A stretch of 64,000 bases of DNA. Origin: Aldehydirespirator sp965203635 (GTDB taxonomy: Bacteria; Actinomycetota; Acidimicrobiia; Acidimicrobiales; Aldehydirespiratoraceae). The stretch covers positions 124,001 through 188,000 of the forward strand of contig OZ241903.1 in assembly GCA_965203635.1 (NCBI GenBank), read 5' to 3'. The position numbers were made by a program, and so were the translations under genes. Under the pieces are notes generated by a model. The model made no database searches, was not told where the DNA came from, and worked only from the letters and a program-made list of their open reading frames with translations. How positions within the stretch are numbered: position 1 is the first letter of the stretch; every line of letters starts with the position of its first letter. Shown in pieces: positions 49,018 to 57,357 of the stretch.

Positions 49018-50103
49018 GTGGGTCGCTCGGCAATCACTACCAAGACCATGGCGCTGCTTTGCGCCTTGTCCCTGGCCGCGGCTGCATGCAGCGGCAACGA
49101 CAGCGACCAGGAGTCCGCCGCCGAGGAGCCCGCCGTCAGCCAGGGGCCCGGGCCTGCGCCCAGGCCTCTCGCTGAGCGGACCGATGTCGTGGGCACGATC
49201 GTGGCGCCCATCGGGTACTTCCTTCCCGTGCATCTGGCTTCGGTGACCGGGGAGTTCGAGAAAGAGAACCTGAACGTCACAGTCGAGGTTCTCGGAACCT
49301 CCGACAGCGTCGACGCGGTCGCGAGCGGGGCGGTCGACTTCGCCTTCTCGGGCCTCAGCGCCGAGCACTACGACCTGATCGCGCAAAGCGACGAGTTCCG
49401 CCAGACCGGGAGCTTTCCGAGGGTGCCGGACGCACCCGAAGGCGTCTGGGTGAACAAGTCGATCCTCGCCGAGGACGGATCTCTCGACCCCGAGGCCGCT
49501 AGTCGCCTGCGCATCGCGGCCGGCAGCCGCGGCATCGCCTCACCAGTGATGGGCGTCATCGGGCAGTGGCTCGAAGACAACGGGGTCGCCTACACCGACC
49601 CGGAGTACCTGCCCCTTGATGTAGGCGACATCCCACCCGCCCTCCAGGAGGGCGCAGCAGACGTCGCATATGTCGTGAGCCCCCTCTGGGTACCGCTGCT
49701 GGACGACGACTGCTGTGTCTACATCGAAGGCTCCGGCATCGCCATAACGGGCGCTATCTTCCGCACCGAGTTCATGCAGGAGCGACCAGAAGTGGTCGAG
49801 GCGATCCTGCGAGCGCTTGTGCGCACCACGCGGACCTACCTTGCGGGGGACTATTTCGCCGACAACCCCGAGACGCTGGCATTGGCCGCCGAGTGGCTCG
49901 GAATCGACGAGCAGCAACTCCTCGACGCGCCCCTGATCCCGTTCGAGACACAGAATCCGGTGATGGACCTAGCCGCGGTCGAAGCCTTCCTCACCGCGCA
50001 AGCAGTCTGGCTCGAGGCCGGCGTGCTGGCGTACGACGAGCCCCTGACAGCCGAGCGCTTCGTGGACGACAGCGCCCTGAAGAGGGTCCTCGCCGAGGAC
50101 TGA
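49018..50103 (+). CDS. NMT1/SsuA-like ABC solute-binding lipoprotein
   Basis: 361-residue receptor of the taurine/alkanesulfonate/pyrimidine-type (NMT1, SsuA) family. The signal peptide ends SLAAAACSG (lipobox, Cys near residue 20). The mature part shows VGTIVAPIGYFLPVHLASVTGEFEKENLNVTVEVLGTSDSV, typical of the family's first lobe with SGAVDFAFSG following. Ligand unknown; no permease or ATPase gene is adjacent. GTG at 49018 is preferred because GAGGAGG sits seven bases before it; an ATG 10 codons upstream also exists. It is bracketed by the two dehydrogenase 3' copies. Confidence 0.82.
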   Translation: MGRSAITTKTMALLCALSLAAAACSGNDSDQESAAEEPAVSQGPGPAPRPLAERTDVVGTIVAPIGYFLPVHLASVTGEFEKENLNVTVEVLGTSDSVDAVASGAVDFAFSGLSAEHYDLIAQSDEFRQTGSFPRVPDAPEGVWVNKSILAEDGSLDPEAASRLRIAAGSRGIASPVMGVIGQWLEDNGVAYTDPEYLPLDVGDIPPALQEGAADVAYVVSPLWVPLLDDDCCVYIEGSGIAITGAIFRTEFMQERPEVVEAILRALVRTTRTYLAGDYFADNPETLALAAEWLGIDEQQLLDAPLIPFETQNPVMDLAAVEAFLTAQAVWLEAGVLAYDEPLTAERFVDDSALKRVLAED

Positions 50104-50137
50104 ACGCGAACAACTCAATCGCGTGAGATTGTGTGGC

Positions 50138-52690
50138 TCAGGCTCTCATGCGGGTGCCTTCGGGGTCCCATAGGCAGCCGTCCACGAGCTTGGCGGGGCG
50201 GCGGGTGCCTACTATCTCGATCTCGAAGCGGCCGGGCGAGTCGGCCAGTTCGGCGGGGATGTAGCCCATGGCCACCGACGCTTCGCTGTGGTGGGCGTAG
50301 CCGCCTGAGGTGATCCAGCCCACCACCTCGCCGTCGTGCCACACCGGCTCGTCGCCGATCACGTCGCAGGCGTCCGGGCCGGTGCCCACGTCCACGGTCC
50401 AGGTGCACAGGCGCAGACCGGTTGCCGCCACCCTGCCGGGCGGGCCGTTCTCGCCGTACTTGGCGACCAGGGCGTCCCGGCCGATGAAGTCCTTCTCCAT
50501 GCGCACGAAACGGCCCAGCCCTGCTTCGAACGGGTCGTAGTCGGGCCGGTACTCCCGCAGCCACGACCCGAAACCCTTCTCCAGGCGCAGCGAGTTCAGC
50601 GCGTGCAGACCGAACAACTCCAGCCCGTGCGCCTCCCCGGCCGACCTCAGCAGGTCGAACACGTAGCGCTGGTAGCGGGCCGGCATCCACAGCTCGTAGC
50701 CCAGGTCGCCGGTGAAGCTGATCCGGCCGCACCACACCGGGGCCTGGCCCACCTCCATCTCAACGAAGGCCATGAACCGCATGCCGTGAGTCGACACGTC
50801 GGCGTCGGTCAGCTCGGCCAGCAGTGCCCGCGCCGCCGGCCCGGCGATGGCCAGGCCGCACATCTCGGCTCCGAGCGTCTGGTAGCCGACCGAGCCGTCG
50901 TCGGGCAGATGGGCGTCGAACCAGCGCTCGTAGTAGCGCTCCGCGATTCCGGAGCCGAACACCACGAACCGCTCGCCACCCCGAACGTTGCCGGTGGCGC
51001 CGCCCACAACCGTGCCCGCCGGCCCCTCGGCCCGCCCGGGCGCGGCCGGCAGGCAGGCCACCGTCAGGTCGCCGACGAGGTTCCCCGCCGGGTTGGTCAT
51101 CGGCGTCAGCGCCATGCGGCCCGGGATCGGTATCCGCCCCGCCAGCAGCCGATCCAGCCACGCGCGTGCCCCCTGGCCCGACACCAGGAACTTGGCGAAG
51201 CCGGTGGTCTCCATCATGCCGACGGCGGCCCGCACGGCCAGGGTCTCGGCCCGTACCCGGTCCCAGGCATTGGAGCGTCCGAAGGTGACCTCCTCCACCG
51301 GCTCCAGCCCGTCCTGTTGGAACCACAGCGCCGACTCCAGACCGAAGGCGTCGCCCCACACCGCGTTGGCCGCCACCAACCGGTCATAGACGGGCGAGGT
51401 CTGCACGCCCCGACCCTCGGGAAGGAACTCGTTGGGGAACGTGATCCGGAACCGGCGCGAGTAGTTCTCCCGCACCTTGGCATCGGTGTAGGCGATCGTG
51501 GCGAAGTCGCCGAAACGGGCCACATCCATGGCCCACACGTCGAAGCCGGGATCACCGCCGGTGATCCAGTTGGCCACCGACAGCCCGACCCCGCCGCCCT
51601 GCGACAGCCCGGCCATCACCCCGCACGCCGTCCAGTATCCCGGCAGCCCCCTGACCGGGCCGATCAGCGGGTTCCCGTCGGGCGCGAACGTGAAGGGTCC
51701 GTTCACCACCCGCTGGATCCCCGCGTTGGCGAACGCCGGGAAGTGGGCGAAGGCCACCTCCAGCGAGCCCGCGATGCGGTCCAGATCGGGCGGCAGCAGC
51801 CTCATCGAGAAGTCCCACGGCGTCTGGCGGGGCGCCCACGGCAGGCAGGCCTGCTCATAGGTGCCGAGCAGCATGCCATCGCCCTCCTGGCGCATATAGA
51901 TCTCGCCACCGAAATCGATCACGAGCCTCAACTCCAAGCCCGTGCGCCTGGTGTAGTCGCGCACCTCCTCCAGCGGCTCGGTGACCACGTACATGTGCTC
52001 CATGGCCAGCACCGGCAGCTCGAGCCCCACCATGCGGCCCACCTCGCGGGCCCACAGGCCGCCACAGTTCACCACGTGCTCGCAGTCGATGGCGGCCAGG
52101 TCCTCGCCGGTGGCGGTGTCGTACACCAGGACCCGCCAGCCCCCGCCGGCACCGCGCTCGATAGCGCGGGCCCAGCAGTTGCGGTACACCTCGGCTCCCG
52201 CCATCCGTGCCGCCTTGGCGTAGGCGTGGGTCACCCCGGCCGGGTCGACATGGCCCTCGTGGGCGTCGATGAGCGCCCCCACGAAGTGCTTGGGATCGAT
52301 CAGCGGCACCATCTCGGCGGCCTCGGCCACCGACACCATCTCGGTCTCCATGCCCAGGTAGCGACCCCGGGCGTGGGTCATCCTGAGCCAGTCGAGCCGT
52401 TCGGGCGTGTCGGCCAGCATCAGGCCGCCGGGCATGTGAATGCCGCAGTCCTGGCCCGACACCCGCTCGATCTCGGCGTACAACTGCAGCGTGTAACGCT
52501 GGAGGCGAGCGACGTTGGGGTCGCCGTTGACGGTGTGCATGCCGCCCGCGCTGTGCCATGTGGACCCGGCGGTGAGCTCGGTGCGCTCCACCAGCACCAC
52601 ATCGGTCCAGCCCGCCTCGGTCAGGTGGTAGAGCACGCTGGCGCCCACCACTCCCCCACCGATCACCACAACCTGCGCGTCGGTCTTCAT
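50138..52690 (-). CDS. Dimethylglycine/sarcosine dehydrogenase (FAD domain fused to GcvT-type folate domain)
   Basis: 850-residue two-part enzyme that oxidatively demethylates dimethylglycine or sarcosine, passing the one-carbon unit to tetrahydrofolate. The FAD/DAO domain (about 1-390) begins VVVIGGGVVGASVLYHLTEAG; GSTWHSAGG (His46) corresponds to the covalent-FAD histidine of vertebrate dimethylglycine and sarcosine dehydrogenases. A middle domain (about 390-440) leads to the GcvT/aminomethyltransferase domain (about 450-850), with FTGDLGYELWMPARYQRYVFDLL and LGLELFGLHALNSLRLEKGFGSW-like sequence. The choice between dimethylglycine and sarcosine is not possible here. Its 3' end is duplicated upstream of the neighbouring receptor gene. 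Confidence 0.88.
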   Translation of the reverse strand: MKTDAQVVVIGGGVVGASVLYHLTEAGWTDVVLVERTELTAGSTWHSAGGMHTVNGDPNVARLQRYTLQLYAEIERVSGQDCGIHMPGGLMLADTPERLDWLRMTHARGRYLGMETEMVSVAEAAEMVPLIDPKHFVGALIDAHEGHVDPAGVTHAYAKAARMAGAEVYRNCWARAIERGAGGGWRVLVYDTATGEDLAAIDCEHVVNCGGLWAREVGRMVGLELPVLAMEHMYVVTEPLEEVRDYTRRTGLELRLVIDFGGEIYMRQEGDGMLLGTYEQACLPWAPRQTPWDFSMRLLPPDLDRIAGSLEVAFAHFPAFANAGIQRVVNGPFTFAPDGNPLIGPVRGLPGYWTACGVMAGLSQGGGVGLSVANWITGGDPGFDVWAMDVARFGDFATIAYTDAKVRENYSRRFRITFPNEFLPEGRGVQTSPVYDRLVAANAVWGDAFGLESALWFQQDGLEPVEEVTFGRSNAWDRVRAETLAVRAAVGMMETTGFAKFLVSGQGARAWLDRLLAGRIPIPGRMALTPMTNPAGNLVGDLTVACLPAAPGRAEGPAGTVVGGATGNVRGGERFVVFGSGIAERYYERWFDAHLPDDGSVGYQTLGAEMCGLAIAGPAARALLAELTDADVSTHGMRFMAFVEMEVGQAPVWCGRISFTGDLGYELWMPARYQRYVFDLLRSAGEAHGLELFGLHALNSLRLEKGFGSWLREYRPDYDPFEAGLGRFVRMEKDFIGRDALVAKYGENGPPGRVAATGLRLCTWTVDVGTGPDACDVIGDEPVWHDGEVVGWITSGGYAHHSEASVAMGYIPAELADSPGRFEIEIVGTRRPAKLVDGCLWDPEGTRMRA

Positions 52691-52721
52691 CGCGAGCTTC
52701 CCACCGGTCGGATCGGGCCGA

Positions 52722-54002
52722 TCAGTCCGAGAGCGACCACCGGCGGGCGTCGATGGCGGGCAGAGCGGGATTCGGCCCGCACCCGTAGCGGGCGCCGTCG
52801 TCGGGGCCGTCGCCGGGCGGGATCCGCAGCCCGTCGGCGAGCGAATCGGCGGTCATGCAGTCGGCCACCATGTTCTGGAAGCGGTGCAGGGGCTCCTCGA
52901 AGCGCGGCGACAGCGGCCCCGGCGGCGCCCCGCCGAGGGCCAGACCCCTCTGGGCCCGCTCGCAGATGTCGATGTCCTCGTTGTTGACTTCGATCCAGAA
53001 CTTGCGGGTCGCCTCGAACGCATCGCCGACGCAATCCGCGTCAGTGGTCGGCGGGAGCAGGAAGGTGCAGTGCTCGCGGGTCGCGCCCGTCGACAGCGGC
53101 TCCAGGCGGATGACGAACGCGTGGCTGGGAAGCACCGCCAGGGTCAGGTTGGGGAACAGGGCCACGAACCGGCCGCTGACGGCGTCGGAGTCGTCCAGCC
53201 CGGCCGCGGGCGGCAGCACCAGCCAGTCGTCCCGGTCGTCTCCCGACACCGGCGTGGTGGCCTGGCCGCAGTACATGCCCGACCCCTGGTAGCGGTAATG
53301 ATCACGAACCCGCGACACCTTGGCCAACTCGGGGTGGACCCAGGCCAGGTGGTAGTACTCCTGGAAGTTCTCGGTGATCAGCTTCCAGTTGGCGGCCACG
53401 TCGAAGCTGCGCCTCTCGTGGACGTACCAGCCGTCGAATCCGTAGCCGGCCATCCGTTCGGGCAGGTCGCCGAGCCATCGGTCCAGAGGAGGAGTCCGCT
53501 CATCCAGGCAGACGAAGACCACCAGGCCCCACGTGTCCACCCGCACCGGCAGCAACGACAGCTCGGCCGGGTCGAAGTCGGGTCGGGGGACCTCGTCGAA
53601 CAGCGGGCTCGCCACCAGCGAGCCGTCGAGGGAGTACCCCCAACGGTGGTATGGGCACCGGATCATCCGCGACACGGTGCAGTCTTCGGAGGCCAGTTCG
53701 GTGCCCCGGTGGCGGCACGAGTTGACGAAGCCCCGCAGCACCCCGTCGCGGTCGCGGGTTATGAGAACCGACATGGTGCCGACAGCGCGCACCAGCACCC
53801 GCCCCGGCTCGGCTACTTCCGACGCGGACGCCACCGCCACCCAGGCCCGACCGAACAGGCGGCGCCGTTCCTCATCGAAGAACCCATCGCCGGTGTAGGC
53901 GACCGGCGGCAGTCCCGTCGCCTGCTCCAGCGGCCGCCGGGTCGCACACCAGAATTCCGCCGACGTGAAGTCGATTGAACTCCCACCCCTGAGTGTTCGC
54001 AT
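52722..54002 (-). CDS. Rieske non-heme iron oxygenase (choline monooxygenase/betaine demethylase type)
   Basis: 426-residue ring-hydroxylating-type oxygenase alpha subunit. The Rieske [2Fe-2S] motif is intact (Cys96, His98, Cys116, His119 in SCRHRG and RCPYHRWGY). The catalytic region NWKLITENFQEYYHLAWVHPEL supplies the iron ligands His218 and His223 and is typical of choline monooxygenase and glycine-betaine demethylase (GbcA) relatives. It probably attacks an N-methyl group and would need a separate reductase, not seen in the window. The stop lies 31 bases from the dehydrogenase start on the same strand, consistent with a linked pathway. ATG at 54002 was chosen; the frame is open upstream. 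Confidence 0.82.
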   Translation of the reverse strand: MRTLRGGSSIDFTSAEFWCATRRPLEQATGLPPVAYTGDGFFDEERRRLFGRAWVAVASASEVAEPGRVLVRAVGTMSVLITRDRDGVLRGFVNSCRHRGTELASEDCTVSRMIRCPYHRWGYSLDGSLVASPLFDEVPRPDFDPAELSLLPVRVDTWGLVVFVCLDERTPPLDRWLGDLPERMAGYGFDGWYVHERRSFDVAANWKLITENFQEYYHLAWVHPELAKVSRVRDHYRYQGSGMYCGQATTPVSGDDRDDWLVLPPAAGLDDSDAVSGRFVALFPNLTLAVLPSHAFVIRLEPLSTGATREHCTFLLPPTTDADCVGDAFEATRKFWIEVNNEDIDICERAQRGLALGGAPPGPLSPRFEEPLHRFQNMVADCMTADSLADGLRIPPGDGPDDGARYGCGPNPALPAIDARRWSLSD

Positions 54003-54061
54003 GGCGCGAAGTACACCACGGCCGACCGCACCTCCGCAACGCTCTGGGTCGTCGGACGCTT

Positions 54062-55597
54062 CTAGAAGTCGGTTTCGACGCCGCCCTCGGCTATGCGCCG
54101 GTCGGTGAAGTCGTCCAGCTCGGCCCTCACGTCGTCGGCCAGCGGGGGAGGCTGGTAGGCGTCCAGGAGTTCTCCCACGAGGCGCTCGGCGTGGTCCAGA
54201 GCAGTGGGCGATCCCGCCTCGGCCCAGGACTCGTAGTTTCTCCAGTCCGACACCATCGGCTTGAAGAAGGCGTCGCGGTACCGGGCCAGCGTGTGGGCCG
54301 TGCCGAAGAAGTGCCCGCCCGGGCCGACCTCGTCGATGGCCTCGACTGCGAGCGAGTCGGCATCGGTCGCGAGGGGCTGCAGGAACTCGCCCACCATGCC
54401 GATCATGTCGGCGTCGATGACCATCTTCTCGTAGCAGGCCTGCAGCCCGCCCTCCATCCACCCCGCCCCGTGCATCACCATGTGGGCGCCGCCCGTCACC
54501 ACCGCCCACAGCGAGAACACGCTCTCGTAGGCGGCCTGGGCGTCGACCGCGTTGGCCGCGCAGACGTTGGAGGACCGGTAGGGGACGCCGTACCGGCGAG
54601 CGAGCTGGCCCCCGAGCAGAACCGCCTGCATGTACTCGGGGGTGCCGAAGGCGGGGGCTCCCGACTGCATGTCGACGTTGGAGGTGAACCCTCCATAGAT
54701 CACCGGCGAACCCGGCCTCACCAGCTGGCAGAAGGCGATGCCGGCCAGGGCCTCGGCGTTCTGCTGCACCACCGCGCCGGCCACCGTGACCGGCGCCATC
54801 GCCCCGGCCAGCGTGAACGGCGTGACCGCCACCACCTGGTTGCGGGCCGAGTACTGGAGGATCCCCTCCAGCATGGGCGTGTCGAGACGCAGCGGCGAGT
54901 TGCAGTTGACCACAGTGAAGATCGACGGCTGCGTCTCCAGCTCCTCATCGCTGACGCCGCGCACGATGCGCACCATCTCCAAGCAGTCGCGGTTGCGCTG
55001 CGCTCCCAGCGAGTAGGCGTGGAGGGCCTTGCCGGTCAGGGTGAGCAGGTCGCGGGTGGCCACCAGGTGACGCACCGAGGCATGCACGTCCACCGGCTCC
55101 ACCGGATAGCCGCCCTGGAACCCGATGGAGTTGAGCACCTCGCTGAGCATCACCAGCCTCCGGAAGTCCTCCCGGTTGCCGGTGCGCCGGCCGCCGGCCC
55201 GGTCGGCCGCGTTCGGAGGGCTGGCCACGGAACCAAAGGCAACGCTTCGACCGCCCATCGGCAGGTGCCGGGCCGGGTCGGGGGCGTGCAGCACGAACTC
55301 GGCGGGGGCGGTGGCCACCAGTTCGATGACCATCTCCGGGTCGAAGCGCACCCGATCCCCGTCGATCTTGGCCCCGGCCTCGGCCCACATCCGCCGGGCC
55401 GTCGGATGCAGGAACTCCATTCCGGTGTCGCGAAGCACGGTCAGCGAAGCAGCGTGGATCGCCTCCAGCTCGTCGTCACTGACGATCGGTGTCGGATCGA
55501 ACCGTCGTTCATGCAGCCGCCACGGCGGCTGGACAGGACCGCTCGGCTCGGTGACCGCGGCCTGTCGCGGCCGCCGGCGCCGGCGCTCGGTGCTCAT
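54062..55597 (-). CDS. MttB-family methylamine-type methyltransferase, second paralogue
   Basis: 511-residue member of the same superfamily as the gene at 32814, with matching landmarks: IHAASLTVLRDTGMEFLHPTARRMW, FGSVASPPNAADRAGGRRTG, GGYPVEPVDVHASVRHL, and GGFTSNVDMQSGAPAFGTPEYMQA. It has no in-frame TAG and so is not pyrrolysine-dependent. It is not next to a corrinoid protein or activator, so it may use those encoded at 28-32 kb. It lies immediately upstream of the Rieske and dehydrogenase genes on the same strand, which suggests a common substrate pathway. A basic N-terminal tail (STERRRRRPRQAAV) parallels the other paralogue. Confidence 0.88.
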   Translation of the reverse strand: MSTERRRRRPRQAAVTEPSGPVQPPWRLHERRFDPTPIVSDDELEAIHAASLTVLRDTGMEFLHPTARRMWAEAGAKIDGDRVRFDPEMVIELVATAPAEFVLHAPDPARHLPMGGRSVAFGSVASPPNAADRAGGRRTGNREDFRRLVMLSEVLNSIGFQGGYPVEPVDVHASVRHLVATRDLLTLTGKALHAYSLGAQRNRDCLEMVRIVRGVSDEELETQPSIFTVVNCNSPLRLDTPMLEGILQYSARNQVVAVTPFTLAGAMAPVTVAGAVVQQNAEALAGIAFCQLVRPGSPVIYGGFTSNVDMQSGAPAFGTPEYMQAVLLGGQLARRYGVPYRSSNVCAANAVDAQAAYESVFSLWAVVTGGAHMVMHGAGWMEGGLQACYEKMVIDADMIGMVGEFLQPLATDADSLAVEAIDEVGPGGHFFGTAHTLARYRDAFFKPMVSDWRNYESWAEAGSPTALDHAERLVGELLDAYQPPPLADDVRAELDDFTDRRIAEGGVETDF

Positions 55598-55780
55598 GTC
55601 CGCAGGCTAGTGCAACGTCGATCACCCTTCGCGCTGATGCGCCATGTGTATCTCTATCGTTATCTTTCATGTAGTGAAATGCCAGCTCGCACCCGTCTCG
55701 CCGTCGAGCGACGCGCTCCCCGTTGACCGACGAACGCCCACCTGGAGCAGGAACGTCCAGCAGCCAGCAGACTGGGGCTC

Positions 55781-56842
55781 GTGGCAGACCCGCTGGAGAT
55801 GCTCGACGTGGCATCCGACGACCCCGAGGCGGTCCGGGACTGCTACGCGGAGCGCGGCTGGGGTGACGGGCTGCCGCTGGTGGCCCCCACGCCCGAGCGG
55901 GTCGACGCCATGCTGGCCGGCAGTGGCGGCGACCCCGACGAGCCCGTAGCCACCCTGCCGCCCCGGTCCGGCGTGGCCACCCGGCGCGTGATCGCGGTCA
56001 ACGCGGTGCTGGCCGGCTGCCGCCCCGAGCATCTGCCCGTTCTCGTCGCCGGGGTGCGGGCCCTCGCCCGGCCGGAGGTCAACCTGCGAGGCGTCAACGC
56101 CACCACGCACCCGGTGGCGCCACTGCTCATCGTGCACGGCGAGATCGCCCGAACCGCTGGCTACAACGCCGGGCTCGGCGCGTTCGGCCCCGGGAATCTG
56201 GCCAACGCAGCCACCGGCCGGGCGCTGCGCCTGCTGCTGCTTCACGTCGCCGGCGCGGTCCCCGGTTCGGGCGATGCCTCCACCCAGGGCGGACCGGCCA
56301 AGTACGCCTACTGCGTGGCCGAGAACCTGGCCGAGTCGCCCTGGGGAGGCTACGCAGCCAGTGTCGGTGTGGACGCGCCCTCCGCGGTCACGGTGCACTG
56401 CGGCGAGGCGCCCCACAACTTCCACGACATGGAGTCGAGCGAGCCGGCGGCCATCCTCGACAAGGCGGCCTCGGCAATGGCCTCGCTCGGGTCCAACAAC
56501 GCGCCCGTCAGCGGAGCCGAGTTCTTCGTGATGATGTGCCCCGAGCACGCCACAGCCTGCGCGGACGCGGGCTGGACCCGCAGCCACGTGGCGTCCTACC
56601 TGCACGAGCGGGCCCGCCTGCGCGCCGGCGACCTGCGGGCCGCCTTTGCACTGCGGGCGTGGGCGCCCTGGCAGGAGGCGTTGCCCGACGATGCCCCCAT
56701 GGCTCTGACGGAACATCCCGGCAACATAAAGGTCGTGGTGGTCGGGGGGCCGGGCAAGCACAGTTCGGTCATTCCCAGTTGGGGCATGACCAGGAGCGCC
56801 ACCGTGCCGGTGGAGCCGCCGCCAGGAGGGAACCGCCGATGA
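55781..56842 (+). CDS. Conserved partner protein of the UGSC selenoprotein
   Basis: 353-residue protein with the pattern CYAERGWGDGLPLVAPTPERVDAMLAG at its N-terminus, PPRSGVATRRVIAVNAVLAGCRPEHLPV, the conserved THPVAPLLIVHGEIAR, and GGPAKYAYCVAENLAESPWGG. It has several cysteines and no membrane segment. To my knowledge this family is repeatedly found just upstream of UGSC-type genes in bacteria; no reaction is established. GTG at 55781 was used. The stop overlaps the ATG of the UGSC gene in ATGA. Function unknown, but partnership with the selenoprotein is strongly suggested by the coupling. Confidence 0.78.
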   Translation: MADPLEMLDVASDDPEAVRDCYAERGWGDGLPLVAPTPERVDAMLAGSGGDPDEPVATLPPRSGVATRRVIAVNAVLAGCRPEHLPVLVAGVRALARPEVNLRGVNATTHPVAPLLIVHGEIARTAGYNAGLGAFGPGNLANAATGRALRLLLLHVAGAVPGSGDASTQGGPAKYAYCVAENLAESPWGGYAASVGVDAPSAVTVHCGEAPHNFHDMESSEPAAILDKAASAMASLGSNNAPVSGAEFFVMMCPEHATACADAGWTRSHVASYLHERARLRAGDLRAAFALRAWAPWQEALPDDAPMALTEHPGNIKVVVVGGPGKHSSVIPSWGMTRSATVPVEPPPGGNRR

Positions 56843-57357
56843 GGATCTACTCCCCCGAGGGGCCGGTCGGCCCGCCATCCGCCGGCCTGGCGCCGCACAC
56901 GCCGGTGCTGGCCGGCAAGCGCATCGGGATACTCGACAACTCCAAGCCGAACGCGGGCCTGCTGCTGCGACGTCTGGCCGAGAGCCTCGCGGCCCGTACC
57001 GGCGCAACGGTGGGCCTCGTCGAGCGCAAGAACGCGGCCCTGCCCGCGCCCGACGATCTGCTGGCCCGGCTGGCCGAGGCCGAGGTGGTCCTCACCGGCT
57101 CAGCCGATTGAGGAAGTTGCACGTCGTGGAGTGTCCACGACTCCGTCAACCTTGAGTCAGCGGGGACTCCGACGGTCCTCGTGGCCACCACCAGCTTCGA
57201 ATCCCTGGCCGCGGGCGTGGCCGAGACGCTGGATCTGCCGGGCCTGCGGATCGTCGCCGTCGAGCATCCCCTGGGCGGCATCGACGAGGCTGCTGTCATC
57301 GGACGGGCCGAGGAAGCGGTCGAGCCGACACTGCGTCTCCTGACCGGAGTCCGATGA
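56839..57357 (+). CDS. UGSC-family selenoprotein (in-frame TGA = selenocysteine 91)
   Basis: 172-residue protein, read through one in-frame TGA at 57109-57111. The codons there read GAT TGA GGA AGT TGC: Asp, Sec, Gly, Ser, Cys, exactly the UGSC motif that names the family. Downstream the frame continues TSWSVHDSVNLESAGTPTVLV..., matching family sequence (TSWSVHD) with no further stop before 57355. A perfect 8-bp hairpin with a G-first GTG loop (57123-57141) follows the TGA, as in bacterial SECIS elements. Most relatives have Cys at the Sec position. The N-terminal part (about 25-85) begins GKRIGILDNSKPNAGLLLRRLAE. Start ATG overlaps the upstream stop; the TGA at the end overlaps the next ATG. 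Redox function is inferred; reaction unknown. A standard ORF caller breaks this gene in two. Confidence 0.93.
57114..57153 (+). promoter_or_regulatory. Bacterial SECIS-like element
   Basis: Upper stem GTCGTGGA (57123-57130), loop GTG (57131-57133), TCCACGAC (57134-57141), all paired. A lower stem GTTG (57116-57119) with CAAC (57147-57150) adds length below an internal loop. The apical loop begins with G and lies about 20 bases after the UGA, within the usual bacterial SECIS distance. It is embedded in the coding sequence, as expected for bacteria. Confidence 0.88.

Noticed and set aside
50336..52987. 883-codon plus-strand ORF opposite the dehydrogenase gene
   Set aside because: Composition is His/Arg/Gly-rich antisense of a real gene; no domain seen.
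57109..57111. TGA in the UGSC gene as a pseudogene-making nonsense mutation
   Set aside because: It sits exactly at the motif's U position, downstream codons keep family sequence, and a SECIS-like hairpin and coupled start/stop overlaps are intact.
57112..57153. A fourth copy of the TTCTTGACGTAGTTGTGC hairpin family
   Set aside because: There is partial similarity (CACGACTCCGTCAA) but the arms differ and the structure is explained by coding sequence plus SECIS function.
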